From Rhodanobacter humi (GTDB taxonomy: Bacteria; Pseudomonadota; Gammaproteobacteria; Xanthomonadales; Rhodanobacteraceae): a stretch of DNA of 64,000 nt. Below are positions 43,500 through 55,235 of this stretch, piece after piece. Each line of letters begins with the position of its first letter. Position 1 is the stretch's first letter. The translations under genes and the position numbers were made by a program. Where the stretch lies: contig NZ_JBGBPY010000001.1 in assembly GCF_041107455.1 (NCBI RefSeq), forward strand, positions 1,302,001-1,366,000, given 5' to 3'. Under the pieces are notes generated by a model that searched no databases, was not told the DNA's origin, and saw only the letters and a list, made by a program, of their open reading frames with translations.

Positions 43500-44498
43500 A
43501 TGGCGCTGCCACGGCTCGCCGTCACCGCCGGTGAGCCGGCCGGGATCGGTCCGGAACTGATCGCGCGACTGGCCGCCACCGAGCTGGCGGCCGACCTGGT
43601 GGCGATCACCGACCGCGCTCTGCTCGCCCGCGCCGCCGCCCGCTGCGGGCTTTCCATCACCCTCGACGACGACGATGGCACGCCGCGCGAGCACCGTGAA
43701 GCCGGCAGCCTGCGCGTGCACCACATCCCGCTGGCTGCCACGGAAATCCCCGGCCAACCCGACCCGCGCAACGCACGGCACGTGCTCACCACCCTCGCCG
43801 AGGCCGCCGACGGCTGCCTGGCCCGCCGCTACGCCGCCGTGGTCACCGCGCCGCTGCAGAAGGCCTCGATCAACGAGGCCGGCGTCCGCTTCAGCGGCCA
43901 CACCGAATACTTCGCCGAACGCACCCGCACCGACGTGGTGATGATGCTGGCCAGCCCCGAGCTGCGCGTGGCGCTGGCCACCACGCACCTGCCCTTGAGC
44001 GCGGTGCCCGCCGCGATCACCCGCACCGCACTGGAGCGCACGCTGCGCATCGTGCACGCCGAACTGCAGGCAAAGTTCGGCATCGCCGCGCCGCGCATCG
44101 CCGTACTGGGCCTCAACCCGCATGCCGGCGAAGGCGGCCACCTGGGCCGCGAGGAACTGGACACGATCATCCCGCTGCTGGACACACTGCGCGCCGAAGG
44201 CATGCAGTTGCTCGGCCCACTGCCCGCCGACACCGCCTTCGTGCCCGCGCAGCGTGCGCGCTACGACGCGGTGCTGGCGATGTACCACGACCAGGCGCTG
44301 CCGGTGCTGAAGAGCGAAGCCTTCGACCGCACCGTCAACCTCACGCTCGGCCTGCCCTTCATCCGTACCTCGGTCGACCACGGCACCGCGCTGGATCTGG
44401 CCGGCACGGGGCGCGCCGATCCCGCCAGCCTGATCGCTGCCGCCAAGCTGGCCTTGACGCTGGCAGCACGCCGGCGAAAAGAGAGTGAACAGGCGTGA
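43500..44498 (+). CDS. pdxA: 4-hydroxythreonine-4-phosphate dehydrogenase
   Basis: NAD-dependent enzyme of pyridoxal phosphate synthesis. The 332-residue protein begins LPRLAVTAGEPAGIGPELI, shows VVTAPLQKASINEAG, the metal-site His in FSGHTEYFAERT and VLGLNPHAGEGG, and MYHDQALPVLK. The last codons (RKESEQA) are made from the beginning of a dispersed GAGTGAGAAG repeat, so its very C-terminus may have been changed by repeat insertion. It lies 15 nt after surA. Confidence 0.95.
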   Translation: MALPRLAVTAGEPAGIGPELIARLAATELAADLVAITDRALLARAAARCGLSITLDDDDGTPREHREAGSLRVHHIPLAATEIPGQPDPRNARHVLTTLAEAADGCLARRYAAVVTAPLQKASINEAGVRFSGHTEYFAERTRTDVVMMLASPELRVALATTHLPLSAVPAAITRTALERTLRIVHAELQAKFGIAAPRIAVLGLNPHAGEGGHLGREELDTIIPLLDTLRAEGMQLLGPLPADTAFVPAQRARYDAVLAMYHDQALPVLKSEAFDRTVNLTLGLPFIRTSVDHGTALDLAGTGRADPASLIAAAKLALTLAARRRKESEQA

Positions 44499-44555
44499 GA
44501 AGTGAGTAAAACCTGCAAGACTGCCGCTCTCACTCCTCACTTCTCTCCACTCACT
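44482..44555. repeat. GAGTGAGAAGTGAG inverted repeat (copy 2)
   Basis: Left arm 44482-44507 (GAGTGAACAGGCGTGAGAAG) and right arm 44526-44555 (CTCTCACTCCTCACTTCTC and flank). The right-arm core of 19 nt is identical to that at 3469-3487. The left arm covers the pdxA stop codon, and the right arm ends a few bases before the rsmA start codon, where it probably affects rsmA translation. Confidence 0.6.
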
Positions 44556-44563
44556 GCTGCCCC

Positions 44564-45352
44564 ATGAACGCTCGCCCCAAGAAAAGCTTCGGCCAGCACT
44601 TCCTGCACGACCGGCGCTACATCGACGACATCGTGCGCGCGATCGCGCCGCGCGCCGGCGACTTCCTGGTCGAGATCGGCCCCGGCGAGGGCGCGCTCAC
44701 CCTGCCGCTGCTGGCCGCGGCCGGCTCGCTCACCGCGATCGAGCTGGACACCGACCTGATCCCCGCGCTGAAGGCGCGCGCGGCGGAGGTGGGCGAACTC
44801 GCCGTGATCCATGCCGACGTGTTGAAGGTGGATCTGGCCGCGCTGGCGCACCGCCATGGCGTGGAACGCCTGCGCATCGCCGGCAACCTGCCGTACTACA
44901 TCTCCAGTCCGATCCTGTTCCATTGCGTGGAGCACGCCGCGGCGATCGAGGACATGCACTTCATGCTGCAGAAGGAGGTGGTGGACCGCATGGCCGCGGA
45001 ACCCGGCAGCAAGGTGTACGGCCGGCTGTCGGTGATGCTGCAGCTGGCCTGCCGCGTGGTGCCGCTGTTCGAGGTGCCGCCGGAAGCGTTCCGGCCGCCG
45101 CCCAAGGTGGACTCGGCGGTGGTGCGGCTGGTGCCGCTGGCGCCGCACGAACGCCACGATGCCGATCCCGAGCTGCTGCACGCGGTGGTGAAGGCCGCCT
45201 TCGGCCAGCGCCGCAAGACGCTCTCCAACGCGCTGCGGCAGCTGCTGGACGCCGAGGCGATCCGCAGCGCCGACGTCGATCCCCGCGCACGCGCCGAGAC
45301 GCTGGCGCCCGGGGATTTCGTGCGCCTCGCCAAGCGCCTCGCCGCGCGCTGA
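44564..45352 (+). CDS. rsmA: 16S rRNA (adenine-1518/1519-N6) dimethyltransferase
   Basis: Also called KsgA; dimethylates two adenines in the loop near the 3' end of 16S rRNA, a late check in 30S assembly. At 262 residues it has the family start [12 protein letters not shown], the SAM loop [15 protein letters not shown] (about 37-51) and catalytic [10 protein letters not shown] (about 108-117). The C-terminal helical part [20 protein letters not shown] is intact. It follows pdxA in the conserved order, separated by a repeat that lacks an obvious Shine-Dalgarno. Confidence 0.96.
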   Translation: MNARPKKSFGQHFLHDRRYIDDIVRAIAPRAGDFLVEIGPGEGALTLPLLAAAGSLTAIELDTDLIPALKARAAEVGELAVIHADVLKVDLAALAHRHGVERLRIAGNLPYYISSPILFHCVEHAAAIEDMHFMLQKEVVDRMAAEPGSKVYGRLSVMLQLACRVVPLFEVPPEAFRPPPKVDSAVVRLVPLAPHERHDADPELLHAVVKAAFGQRRKTLSNALRQLLDAEAIRSADVDPRARAETLAPGDFVRLAKRLAAR

Positions 45353-45404
45353 ATCCCGCCGGCGCACGGGCGACGCGCGACGCCGCAAGCCTTACAATCG
45401 GCAC

Positions 45405-45788
45405 ATGAGCGAAAACCATCCCTACACGATCGATGTGCAGGTGCGGACGCGTTTCGTCCCCGACCAGTCCCGCCCCGACGACAACCGCTACGTGTTCGCC
45501 TACACCATCACGCTGCACAACGCGGGCAGCGTGCCCGCGCAACTGCTGACCCGGCACTGGGTGATCACCGACGCCAACGGCAAGGTGGAGGAAGTGCGCG
45601 GCGACGGCGTGGTGGGCGAGCAGCCCTGGATGCGCCCGGGCGACAACTTCGAATACACCTCCGGCGCGGTGCTGGAGACTCCGGTGGGCACCATGGGCGG
45701 CAGCTACCTGATGCTGGCCGACGACGGTACCCGCTTCGAGGCGCCGATCCCGCGCTTCACGCTCGCCATCCCGCGCACCTTGCACTGA
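45405..45788 (+). CDS. apaG: ApaG / CorD protein
   Basis: A 127-residue immunoglobulin-like protein of unclear role, linked in other bacteria to Co2+ resistance and Mg2+ efflux. Recognised by [60 protein letters not shown] and [16 protein letters not shown]. It stands between rsmA and apaH, the usual place. Confidence 0.96.
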   Translation: MSENHPYTIDVQVRTRFVPDQSRPDDNRYVFAYTITLHNAGSVPAQLLTRHWVITDANGKVEEVRGDGVVGEQPWMRPGDNFEYTSGAVLETPVGTMGGSYLMLADDGTRFEAPIPRFTLAIPRTLH

Positions 45789-45802
45789 CGGACGGCACAC
45801 GG

Positions 45803-46654
45803 ATGGCCACCTATGCAATCGGCGACGTGCAGGGCTGCTACCCGGAACTGCAACGCCTGCTGGACAAGCTCCGCTTCGACCCGGCGACCGACCGGCTGTG
45901 GTTCTGCGGCGATCTGGTCAACCGCGGCGGCGAGTCGCTGGCCACGCTGCGGCTGATCCACGGCCTGCGCGAGCAGAGCGTCGTCACTCTGGGCAACCAC
46001 GACCTCAGCCTGCTGGCGATTGCGTTGCGCAAGCCGGAGGCCCAGGCCAAGGTGAACCCCGAATTGCGCGAGGTGCTGTTCGCCGACGACGCACCGGTGC
46101 TGTTCGAATGGCTGCGTTCGCAAAGGCTGCTGCACCACGACGAGCAGCTCGGCTGGACCATGATCCACGCCGGACTCGCGCCGCAGTGGACGCTGCGCCA
46201 GGCGCAGAAGGCCGCGCAGGAGGTGGAGCGCGAGCTCTCCAGCCCGCGCCATCCGCGCATCCTCCGGAATCTGTTCGGCAACCGTCCCGCCGGCTGGTCC
46301 AGCCGCCTGCAGGGGCTGGACCGCCACCGCGCCACGATCAACCTGCTCACCCGCATGCGCTACTGCGACGTCAACGGCCGCATCGACTTCGAGGGCAAGG
46401 GCGAGCCCGGCACCCAGCGACCGGGCCTGTATCCCTGGTTCGAGGTCCCCGGCATGCGCCGGCGCGAGACGCGCATCGTCTGCGGCCACTGGTCGGCGCT
46501 GGGTCGTTTCGCCGGCTTGGGCGTCTACGCGATCGACACCGGCTGCGTGTGGGGTGGCCAGCTCACCGCGCTGCGGCTGGACAGCGAAGAGCCGCAGTAC
46601 ATCACCGTGGACGCCGAGCCGCACCGCAAGCGGCCGCCCGGCGGCGGCGACTGA
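45803..46654 (+). CDS. apaH: Symmetrical diadenosine tetraphosphatase
   Basis: Splits Ap4A into two ADP and also removes Np4 caps from RNA in E. coli. The 283-residue phosphoesterase shows YAIGDVQGCYPELQRLLDKL, FCGDLVNRGGES, VTLGNHDLSLL and a C-terminal IDTGCVWGGQLTALRLD. It ends the lptD operon, 14 nt after apaG, and converges on secA across a hairpin-rich gap of 246 nt. Confidence 0.96.
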   Translation: MATYAIGDVQGCYPELQRLLDKLRFDPATDRLWFCGDLVNRGGESLATLRLIHGLREQSVVTLGNHDLSLLAIALRKPEAQAKVNPELREVLFADDAPVLFEWLRSQRLLHHDEQLGWTMIHAGLAPQWTLRQAQKAAQEVERELSSPRHPRILRNLFGNRPAGWSSRLQGLDRHRATINLLTRMRYCDVNGRIDFEGKGEPGTQRPGLYPWFEVPGMRRRETRIVCGHWSALGRFAGLGVYAIDTGCVWGGQLTALRLDSEEPQYITVDAEPHRKRPPGGGD

Positions 46655-46666
46655 AAGCCGCCGCCG

Positions 46667-46763
46667 GCGATCCATGGATGGATCGCACGCCCCGCGAACG
46701 CGGGGCGGAGCCCAGGCAAGGCCTGGGCGAGTCAGGGAAAGTGCAGGAAGCGCTTTCCCTGAC
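46667..46763. repeat. Cluster of four perfect hairpins between apaH and secA
   Basis: In order: 46667-46686 (GCGATCCAT/ATGGATCGC), 46689-46706 (GCCCCGC/GCGGGGC), 46710-46728 (GCCCAGGC/GCCTGGGC) and 46731-46763 (GTCAGGGAAAG/CTTTCCCTGAC around a loop with CAGGA). All stems are perfect and they follow each other with 2-4 nt spacing. They are placed at the 3' ends of two convergent operons, so transcript end protection or termination is likely; the rest of the gap to 46900 has weaker palindromes. Confidence 0.75.
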
Positions 46764-46900
46764 ACCAACAAGATGAGCTTTTGACTGCCGTTTCAGTCCA
46801 AAGCCCGCACCTGCAAAAACGCGCTGACGCGCAACGGATGCCTTTCGCAAAAGGCTCCATCGCGCGCCAGCGCGCTCCTGCGGTTTCACGACCCGTGGCC

Positions 46901-49624
<2,724 letters not shown>

Positions 49625-49827
49625 CGATCTTCCGGATGACAAGGACAAAGGGCCGCGCGTTGGCGCGAACCAAACGGGCATATTACTACACGGGCCCGGA
49701 CGGCAGGCATGACGAAGGCGCCGGCGATCTCCCGGGATGGCGGCGCCGGCACGCGGATTCAAGAGCGGCGCGCGCGGCCTGCGGCAGGTATCATCGACAC
49801 ATCGACCCTACCCGGAGCCGTCGGACC

Positions 49828-50283
49828 ATGTCCCGCGCCGCCTCGCGCCCTCGCGGCCCGCAAGCACTCGGCGCCTGCGGATCCTTCGCCACGCTGGCCG
49901 GCAAGGCCGCCGCGCTGGATGCACTGGATCGTGCGCTGCGCCAGACCTTGCCGATGCCGCTGCGCGGCGAGGTGCGCTTCGCCAACCTGCGCGGCGGGCG
50001 GCTGCTGTTCCTCGCCTCCACGCCCGCCTGGGCCACGCGGCTGCGCCTGCTGCAGGCGCAGATTCTCGCGACCGCCCGCCACCTCGACATCCGCGCCGAG
50101 ACCCTTGGCGTCAAGGTGAGCCCGCTGCCGCGGATCGAGCTGGAACCCGAGCGCACACGTACGCTGTCGCCCGCGGCCGCGACCCATCTGCGCGCTGCGG
50201 CTGCCGCCGCGGCCGATCCCGAATGGCAGGAGCTGTTCGGCAAGCTGGCCGCTCTGGCCAAACCCGACGAATCACCTCGCTGA
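49828..50283 (+). CDS. DciA-like (DUF721) protein
   Basis: A 151-residue small basic protein between secA and lpxC, the place where relatives carry a DciA-family gene. Central LRGEVRFANLRGGRLLFLAS and TPAWATRLRLLQAQILATAR resemble the DUF721/KH-like fold of DciA, the helicase operator that helps load DnaB in bacteria without DnaC. The N-terminal 25 and C-terminal 40 residues are low complexity. The ATG at 49828 was chosen with CGGAG upstream; the frame above is open but not conserved-looking. A hairpin terminator follows. Confidence 0.7.
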   Translation: MSRAASRPRGPQALGACGSFATLAGKAAALDALDRALRQTLPMPLRGEVRFANLRGGRLLFLASTPAWATRLRLLQAQILATARHLDIRAETLGVKVSPLPRIELEPERTRTLSPAAATHLRAAAAAAADPEWQELFGKLAALAKPDESPR

Positions 50284-50366
50284 ATCGGCAACGTCTTCGC
50301 GATCATCCCTGATCGCCTGGATCAAACGGGCAGCCATCAATCGCTGCACATCCAAGAAAGCCGAAA

Positions 50367-50398
50367 AAAGCCGCCGCATCGTGGGATGCGGCGGCTTT
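50367..50398. terminator. Strong bidirectional rho-independent terminator
   Basis: AAAGCCGCCGCATC pairs perfectly with GATGCGGCGGCTTT (14 bp) around loop GTGG. On the minus strand it is followed by TTTCGGCTTTC, giving a T-run for the end of lpxC; on the plus strand by CTGTTTCTT for the DciA-like gene. It lies between these two convergent genes. Confidence 0.9.
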
Positions 50399-50434
50399 CT
50401 GTTTCTTGCCCGCTGACGGCCGCGCTATGCGCGA

Positions 50435-51349
50435 TCAGATCGCCTGGGCGGGATGGGCGTAGGAGATCGGCGAGGTGGCCGGATCGTCCTGGTAGCTGAC
50501 TTCTTCCCAAGCCGTGGCGTCCGCCATCAGGGTGCGCAGCAGCTTGTTGTTGAGCTCGTGGCCGGACTTGTGTGCGTGGTAGGCGCCGATCAAGCTGTGG
50601 CCGAGCAGGTAGAGGTCGCCGATCGCGTCGAGGATCTTGTGCTTGACGAACTCATCCTCGTAACGGAGGCCGTCCTCGTTGAGCACGCGGTAGTCGTCCA
50701 GCACCACGGCGTTGTCCATCGAGCCGCCCAGCGCGAGGTTGTGTTCGCGCAGCATCTCGATGTCGCGCATGAAGCCGAACGTGCGCGCGCGGCTCACTTC
50801 CTTCACGAACGAGGTGGTGGAGAAGTCGATCTCGGCGCGCGAGGTGCGCTTGCTGATGATCGGATGGTTGAACTCGATCGAGAAGCCGACCTTGAAGCCC
50901 TCGAACGGTTCGAAACTGGCCCACTTGTCGCCTTCCTGCACCTTCACCGGTTTCTTGATCCGGATGAAGCGCTTGGCCACGTTCTGTTCCTCGATGCCGG
51001 CGGACTGCAGCAGGAACACGAACGGGCCGGCACTCCCATCCATGATGGGAACCTCCGGCGCCGACAGATCCACGTAGGCGTTGTCGATGCCGAGGCCGGC
51101 CATCGCCGACAGCAGGTGCTCGACCGTGGCAACGCGCACCTCGCCGTTCACCAGCGTGGTGGAGAGGCGGGTGTCGCCGACGTTGTCCTGCCGCGCACGG
51201 ATGTCCACCGGCGGATTGAGGTCCGTGCGGCGGAACACGATGCCGGTGTTGGGCGCCGCGGGGCGCAGAGTCATGTACACCTTGTCGCCGGTGTGCAGGC
51301 CCACGCCGGTGGCGCGGATGATGTTCTTGAGCGTGCGCTGCTTGATCAT
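50435..51349 (-). CDS. lpxC: UDP-3-O-acyl-N-acetylglucosamine deacetylase
   Basis: Zinc enzyme for the first committed step of lipid A synthesis. The 304-residue protein starts [20 protein letters not shown], has zinc His 78 in [17 protein letters not shown], the Glu-rich [18 protein letters not shown], and the second zinc group [15 protein letters not shown], with a catalytic His in [13 protein letters not shown]. It is the last gene of the dcw block and is separated from ftsZ by 446 nt. A possible promoter lies at 51391-51418. Confidence 0.97.
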   Translation of the reverse strand: MIKQRTLKNIIRATGVGLHTGDKVYMTLRPAAPNTGIVFRRTDLNPPVDIRARQDNVGDTRLSTTLVNGEVRVATVEHLLSAMAGLGIDNAYVDLSAPEVPIMDGSAGPFVFLLQSAGIEEQNVAKRFIRIKKPVKVQEGDKWASFEPFEGFKVGFSIEFNHPIISKRTSRAEIDFSTTSFVKEVSRARTFGFMRDIEMLREHNLALGGSMDNAVVLDDYRVLNEDGLRYEDEFVKHKILDAIGDLYLLGHSLIGAYHAHKSGHELNNKLLRTLMADATAWEEVSYQDDPATSPISYAHPAQAI

Positions 51350-51795
51350 TGTCGTTGGTACCTGCCAAGTAGCAGCCAATCAGGGGTCGGATGCTAACAC
51401 AGTTTTAACCAGCTGCAATAGCAAACCGTACCGTACAGTCTGGTCGAGCCTTCATGCGCCCTTCATCCCGGAAGGCACACCCGTGAACATGGTCCGCTCG
51501 CCAGGCGAGCGGGGCGACACGATACCCCGGGCCGGGACGGGATTCCGGCACCGGGGTAACGGATCGGCCATCCGGGCTTTCGCCCAAGCAGCCGGTCATG
51601 CGCCCTCCCTGACGCATCGTCTTGCGGATTCCAGGCCCGAACGCGCCAGACGGTCATTCGCTGACCGGCGCGGCTGCGCACTGCGGCAACAGACCCGAGT
51701 CCACCCTTCATGTTTCTGCAATGACCCGTTGGACAGGTGTTTTGTTCCACTCCTTCTTAACAAGCACGGGACGTGCGGTTCAGGCGTCGACGACC
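51350..51795 (-). other. Long gap between lpxC and ftsZ
   Basis: 446 nt with no conserved frame on either strand. It holds the lpxC promoter candidate at the left and a weak hairpin GCACG/CGTGC followed by TTGTTAAG just after ftsZ (minus sense), plus a stem CCGCTCGCC/GGCGAGCGG near 51490. In many relatives this space is short, so ftsZ and lpxC are likely transcribed separately here. Confidence 0.5.
51391..51418 (-). promoter_or_regulatory. Candidate sigma-70 promoter of lpxC
   Basis: On the minus strand TTGCAG (51413-51418) is followed after 16 nt by TAGCAT (51391-51396), the latter preceded by TG one base away as in extended -10 promoters. It is the only such pair near the lpxC start (about 42 nt upstream). 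Prediction by eye. Confidence 0.35.
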
Positions 51796-52974
51796 TCAGT
51801 CGGCCTGGCGGCGCAGGAAGGCCGGAATGTCCAGGTATTCCAGCCCGCTGTCCTGGCGGGCCGGAGCCTCGCTGCGCGGATTGGCGCTGATCGACGGTTC
51901 CGGCTGGGCATAGTCCACCACCTCGTTGCCGGTACCGGTGCGCAGCACCACCGGACGCGGGCGCTGGCGCATCTCGACCTGCTTCTGCTCCACGATGCGC
52001 ACGTTGCGCGAGGCGGGGGCGCGGTTGAGGCCGGTGGCGACCACGGTGACGCGCACCTCGTCCTTCAGCTCGGCGTCGAGCGAGGTGCCGATCACCACGG
52101 TGGCGTCCTCGCTGGCGAAGTCGTGGATGATGCGCCCGATCTCGTCGAATTCGCGCATGGTGAGGTTGGGACCGGCGGTGACGTTGACTAGGATGCCGCA
52201 GGCGCCGTTGAGGTTGACGTCCTCCAGCAGCGGGTTCTTGATCGCCTCCTCGGCCGCGGCCTGGGCGCGGTCGTCGCCGCTGGCGGTGCCGGTGCCCATC
52301 ATCGCCAGGCCCATCTCGCTCATCACGGTGCGCACGTCGGCGAAGTCCACATTGATCAGGCCCGGCGCGGTGATCAGGTCGGCGATGCCCTGCACGGCAC
52401 CCTGCAGCACGTTGTTGGCGGCCTTGAACGCGTTGATCAGGGTGACCTCGCGGCCCAGCACGCTGAGCAGCTTCTCGTTCGGCACGGTGATCAGCGAGTC
52501 GACGTGCTGGCTGAGGTCCTCGATGCCCTTCATCGCCACCTGCATGCGGCGGCGGCCCTCGAACGGGAACGGCTTGGTGACCACCGCCACGGTGAGGATG
52601 CCCTTCTCCTTGGCCAACTGGGCCACCACCGGCGCCGCACCGGTGCCGGTGCCGCCGCCCATGCCGGCGGTGATGAACACCATGTCGGCGCCTTCCAGCA
52701 TCGCCTCGATGCGCTCGCGGTCCTCCAGCGCGGCCTGGCGGCCGACTTCGGGATTGGCGCCCGCGCCCAGGCCCTTGGTGACGTTGGAACCCAACTGCAG
52801 ATGGGTACGCGAGTTGCAGCTGGTCATCGCCTGCGCATCGGTGTTGGCGACGACGAACTCCACGCCCTCGATGTTGGCGTTGATCATGTGTGCCACGGCA
52901 TTGCCGCCGCCGCCGCCCACGCCGATGACCTTGATGACTGCGTTTGGTGCAAGTTTCTCGATCAGCTCGAACAT
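51796..52974 (-). CDS. ftsZ: Cell division protein FtsZ
   Basis: Tubulin-like GTPase that forms the Z ring (392 residues). Starts MFELIEKLAPNAVIKVIGVG, with GGGTGTGAAPVVA as tubulin signature (about 103-115), the T7 loop NVDFADVRTVM and the C-terminal peptide LEYLDIPAFLRRQAD, which binds FtsA and ZipA. The start at 52974 has GGAGG 7 nt upstream; although the frame is open to 53172, the extra part is a run of hairpins, not protein. ftsA lies 268 nt upstream across that structured leader, instead of the short gap found in E. coli. Confidence 0.98.
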   Translation of the reverse strand: MFELIEKLAPNAVIKVIGVGGGGGNAVAHMINANIEGVEFVVANTDAQAMTSCNSRTHLQLGSNVTKGLGAGANPEVGRQAALEDRERIEAMLEGADMVFITAGMGGGTGTGAAPVVAQLAKEKGILTVAVVTKPFPFEGRRRMQVAMKGIEDLSQHVDSLITVPNEKLLSVLGREVTLINAFKAANNVLQGAVQGIADLITAPGLINVDFADVRTVMSEMGLAMMGTGTASGDDRAQAAAEEAIKNPLLEDVNLNGACGILVNVTAGPNLTMREFDEIGRIIHDFASEDATVVIGTSLDAELKDEVRVTVVATGLNRAPASRNVRIVEQKQVEMRQRPRPVVLRTGTGNEVVDYAQPEPSISANPRSEAPARQDSGLEYLDIPAFLRRQAD

Positions 52975-53014
52975 TTCCCGTCCTCCAGAGTTGTTGTCGT
53001 TGTAACCGCGGGTG

Positions 53015-53213
53015 GCGACTCCTGTCGCTCCGTGGTGGTGGGCGGACATCCCGCCGCCCGTGGCTGCGCCTCCTGCGCCGCCGTATTCCGTTGCTCGAGC
53101 GACTGCCGTCCTGGCAGTCGTTCGGGTCGGCCAGTCCGGCGCATGTCCGGACTGGCCTCCGCGATCAGGCATTCAAATGCCTGATCACGGGCAAACCCAT
53201 CCATGGGTCTGCC
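53015..53213 (-). promoter_or_regulatory. Hairpin-rich leader between ftsA and ftsZ
   Basis: At least six hairpins in 200 nt: 53015-53028 (GCGAC/GTCGC, loop TCCT), 53041-53055 (GGCGG/CCGCC), 53100-53120 (CGACTGCC/GGCAGTCG, loop GTCCT), 53129-53157 (11-bp perfect stem with GGCCAGTCCGG), 53163-53186 (11-bp perfect stem GATCAGGCATT) and 53190-53213 (one mismatch). In the ftsZ sense two loops read AGGA or AGGAC. They lie upstream of the ftsZ ribosome site at 52981. Roles could be mRNA processing, stability or regulated translation of ftsZ. Confidence 0.65.
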
Positions 53214-53242
53214 GGGCGCTTCGCATTTCGCGAGGCACCCGG

Positions 53243-54487
53243 TCAGAAGTTCTTCGTAAGCCAGCTGCGCCACTTGCCGAGCAGGCCGCCGACGTTGCCG
53301 AGCGCCGGGCCGGCACCACCGCGCACCGGTGCGTTGTGGCGCGAGCCGTGCAGCAGCAGGCCCACGCCGGTGGCGTGCAACGGGCTGCTGATCACTTCGC
53401 CGAGGCCGCTGATCTCCTGCGGCACGCCCAGGCGCACCATCTTGTGGAAGATCTCCTCGGCCAGCTCCAGCGCGCCCTCCATCTTCGAGGCGCCGCCGGT
53501 GAGCACCACGCCGGCCGCCACCAGGCTGTCATAGCCCGAGCTGCGCAGCTTGTCCTGCACCATCTCGAAGATTTCCTCGTAGCGCGCCTGCACGCTCTGC
53601 GCCAGCGCCTGCCGCGCCAGCCGGCGCGGCGGGCGGTCGCCCACGCTGGGCACCTGGATGGTTTCCTCGGCGTGCGCCAGCCCGGTCTGCGCGCAGGCGT
53701 ACTTGATCTTGATCTCCTCGGCATGCGCGGTCGGCGTGTGCACGCCGTAGGCGATGTCGCCGGTGACCTGGTCGCCGCCGATCGGCAGCGAGGCGGTGTA
53801 GCGGATCGAGCCCTGGGTGTAGATCGCGATGTCGGTGGTGCCGGCACCGATGTCGACCAGGCACACGCCCAGCTCGCGCTCGTCGTCGGTGAGCACCGCC
53901 TTCGCGCTGGCCAGCGCCGAGGGCACCAGCTCGTCCACCGACAACCCGCAGCGCTGGATCGACTTGGTGATGTTCTGCACCGCCGCGGCCGCGCCGGTGA
54001 CCAGGTGCACGTTCGCCTCCAGCCGCACGCCGCTCATGCCGACCGGCGAGCGGATGCCGTCCTGGCCGTCGATGCGGTATTCCTGCGGCTCCTTGTAGAG
54101 CACCTTGTGGTCGGCCGGAATCGCCACCGCGCTGGCCGCCTCCAGCACCTGCTCCAGGTCGCCCGGCGTCACTTCGCGGTCGCGGATCGCCGCGTTGCCG
54201 TGCGAGTTGCGGGTTTCCAGGTGGCTGCCGGAGATCGAGGCGCAGACCGAGCGGATGTCGCAGCCGGCCATCAGCTCGGCCTCCTCCACCGCGCGCTGGA
54301 TCGAGTGCACGGTGGATTCGATGTCCACCACCATGCCCTTGCGCATGCCGCGCGACACATGGGTGCCGATGCCGATCACGGTGATCGGCTCGCCCGGCTC
54401 GTACTCGCCCACGATCGCGGTCACCTTGGAGGTGCCGATATCGAGGCCGACCACCAGCTGCTTGTCGTTGCGCGTCTTCATATGCAT
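53243..54487 (-). CDS. ftsA: Cell division protein FtsA
   Basis: Actin-like protein that anchors FtsZ to the membrane (414 residues). Begins MHMKTRNDKQLVVGLDIGTS with the phosphate-1 loop, has the SHM-like 1C domain near MRKGMVVDIEST, phosphate-2 VDIGAGTTDIAIY and the adenosine motif VVLTGGASKMEG. The C-terminal amphipathic helix GKWRSWLTKNF carries the membrane anchor. GAGG is 7 nt before the first of two in-frame ATGs (54487, 54481); the first is taken. ftsQ ends 7 nt upstream. Confidence 0.97.
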   Translation of the reverse strand: MHMKTRNDKQLVVGLDIGTSKVTAIVGEYEPGEPITVIGIGTHVSRGMRKGMVVDIESTVHSIQRAVEEAELMAGCDIRSVCASISGSHLETRNSHGNAAIRDREVTPGDLEQVLEAASAVAIPADHKVLYKEPQEYRIDGQDGIRSPVGMSGVRLEANVHLVTGAAAAVQNITKSIQRCGLSVDELVPSALASAKAVLTDDERELGVCLVDIGAGTTDIAIYTQGSIRYTASLPIGGDQVTGDIAYGVHTPTAHAEEIKIKYACAQTGLAHAEETIQVPSVGDRPPRRLARQALAQSVQARYEEIFEMVQDKLRSSGYDSLVAAGVVLTGGASKMEGALELAEEIFHKMVRLGVPQEISGLGEVISSPLHATGVGLLLHGSRHNAPVRGGAGPALGNVGGLLGKWRSWLTKNF

Positions 54488-54494
54488 GGCGTCC

Positions 54495-55235
54495 TCATGA
54501 GCGGCGCGTCACGTTGGTCTTGGCGGCGGGTGCCGGTTGCGGCCAGCGCACGGCGAACCCGTTGGTGTAGCGCAGGTCGGCGTAGACGAAACCCTCGTCG
54601 TGGCCGGCCATCAATTGCGGATAGACATCGAGGAAGCGGCGCAGCCGTGCGCCGGCGAGATCGCGGTCGCCGATCACGATGCGCGCGCCGTTCGCCGTGG
54701 TGACGCTCCAGCTGCCACGCGCGGTGAGCGCCACGCCGTTGATCGCGAGATGCGTGCCGGCGAAGGCCTTGCGCACGTCGGCGTAGAAGCTCACCACCTC
54801 GGCGAGGCGGTCGTCCGGCCCTTCGAGGTCCGGCAGCGTGGCGGCATCGGCGACGCCGATCGGCGCGTCGAACACCTTGCCCTGCCGGCTGATCAGCTGC
54901 TTGTCGTTCCAGCGCGCGAACGGCTGGCGCTCGATCACGCGCAGCTGCAAGGTGTCCGGCCAGCGCTTGCGCGCCTCCACCGATTCCACCCACGGCAGCG
55001 CCGCCACCGCCTGCTGAACGCTGTCGAGGTTCAGCGCGAAGAAGCCCTTGCCCAGCCGCGGCAGCACGGCGGCGCGGATCTCGTCCATGTTCACGTGCCG
55101 GAACTCGCCCTGCACCGTGAGCTGCGTCACCGGCCAGCGACCGGCGGCGAACCAGCCGTGCAGCACGCCGACGACCGGCAGCGCCACCAGGGCGATGGCG
55201 AGGCACCAGGCGACGAGGCGGACGCTTCCCCTCAT
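54495..55235 (-). CDS. ftsQ: Cell division protein FtsQ
   Basis: Bitopic divisome protein joining FtsA/Z with FtsLB (246 residues). One membrane helix at about 8-26 ([20 protein letters not shown]), a POTRA domain from [20 protein letters not shown], then the beta domain ([20 protein letters not shown]). The start overlaps the stop of ddlB as ATGA. Confidence 0.95.
   Translation of the reverse strand: MRGSVRLVAWCLAIALVALPVVGVLHGWFAAGRWPVTQLTVQGEFRHVNMDEIRAAVLPRLGKGFFALNLDSVQQAVAALPWVESVEARKRWPDTLQLRVIERQPFARWNDKQLISRQGKVFDAPIGVADAATLPDLEGPDDRLAEVVSFYADVRKAFAGTHLAINGVALTARGSWSVTTANGARIVIGDRDLAGARLRRFLDVYPQLMAGHDEGFVYADLRYTNGFAVRWPQPAPAAKTNVTRRS

Noticed and set aside
52975..53172. N-terminal extension of FtsZ by 66 residues
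   Set aside because: The extension is encoded by hairpins, is not FtsZ-like, and a GGAGG ribosome site precedes the standard start.
53015..53213. Possible CRISPR-like array before ftsZ
   Set aside because: The hairpins differ in sequence and spacing; there are no identical direct repeats with unique spacers and no cas genes.
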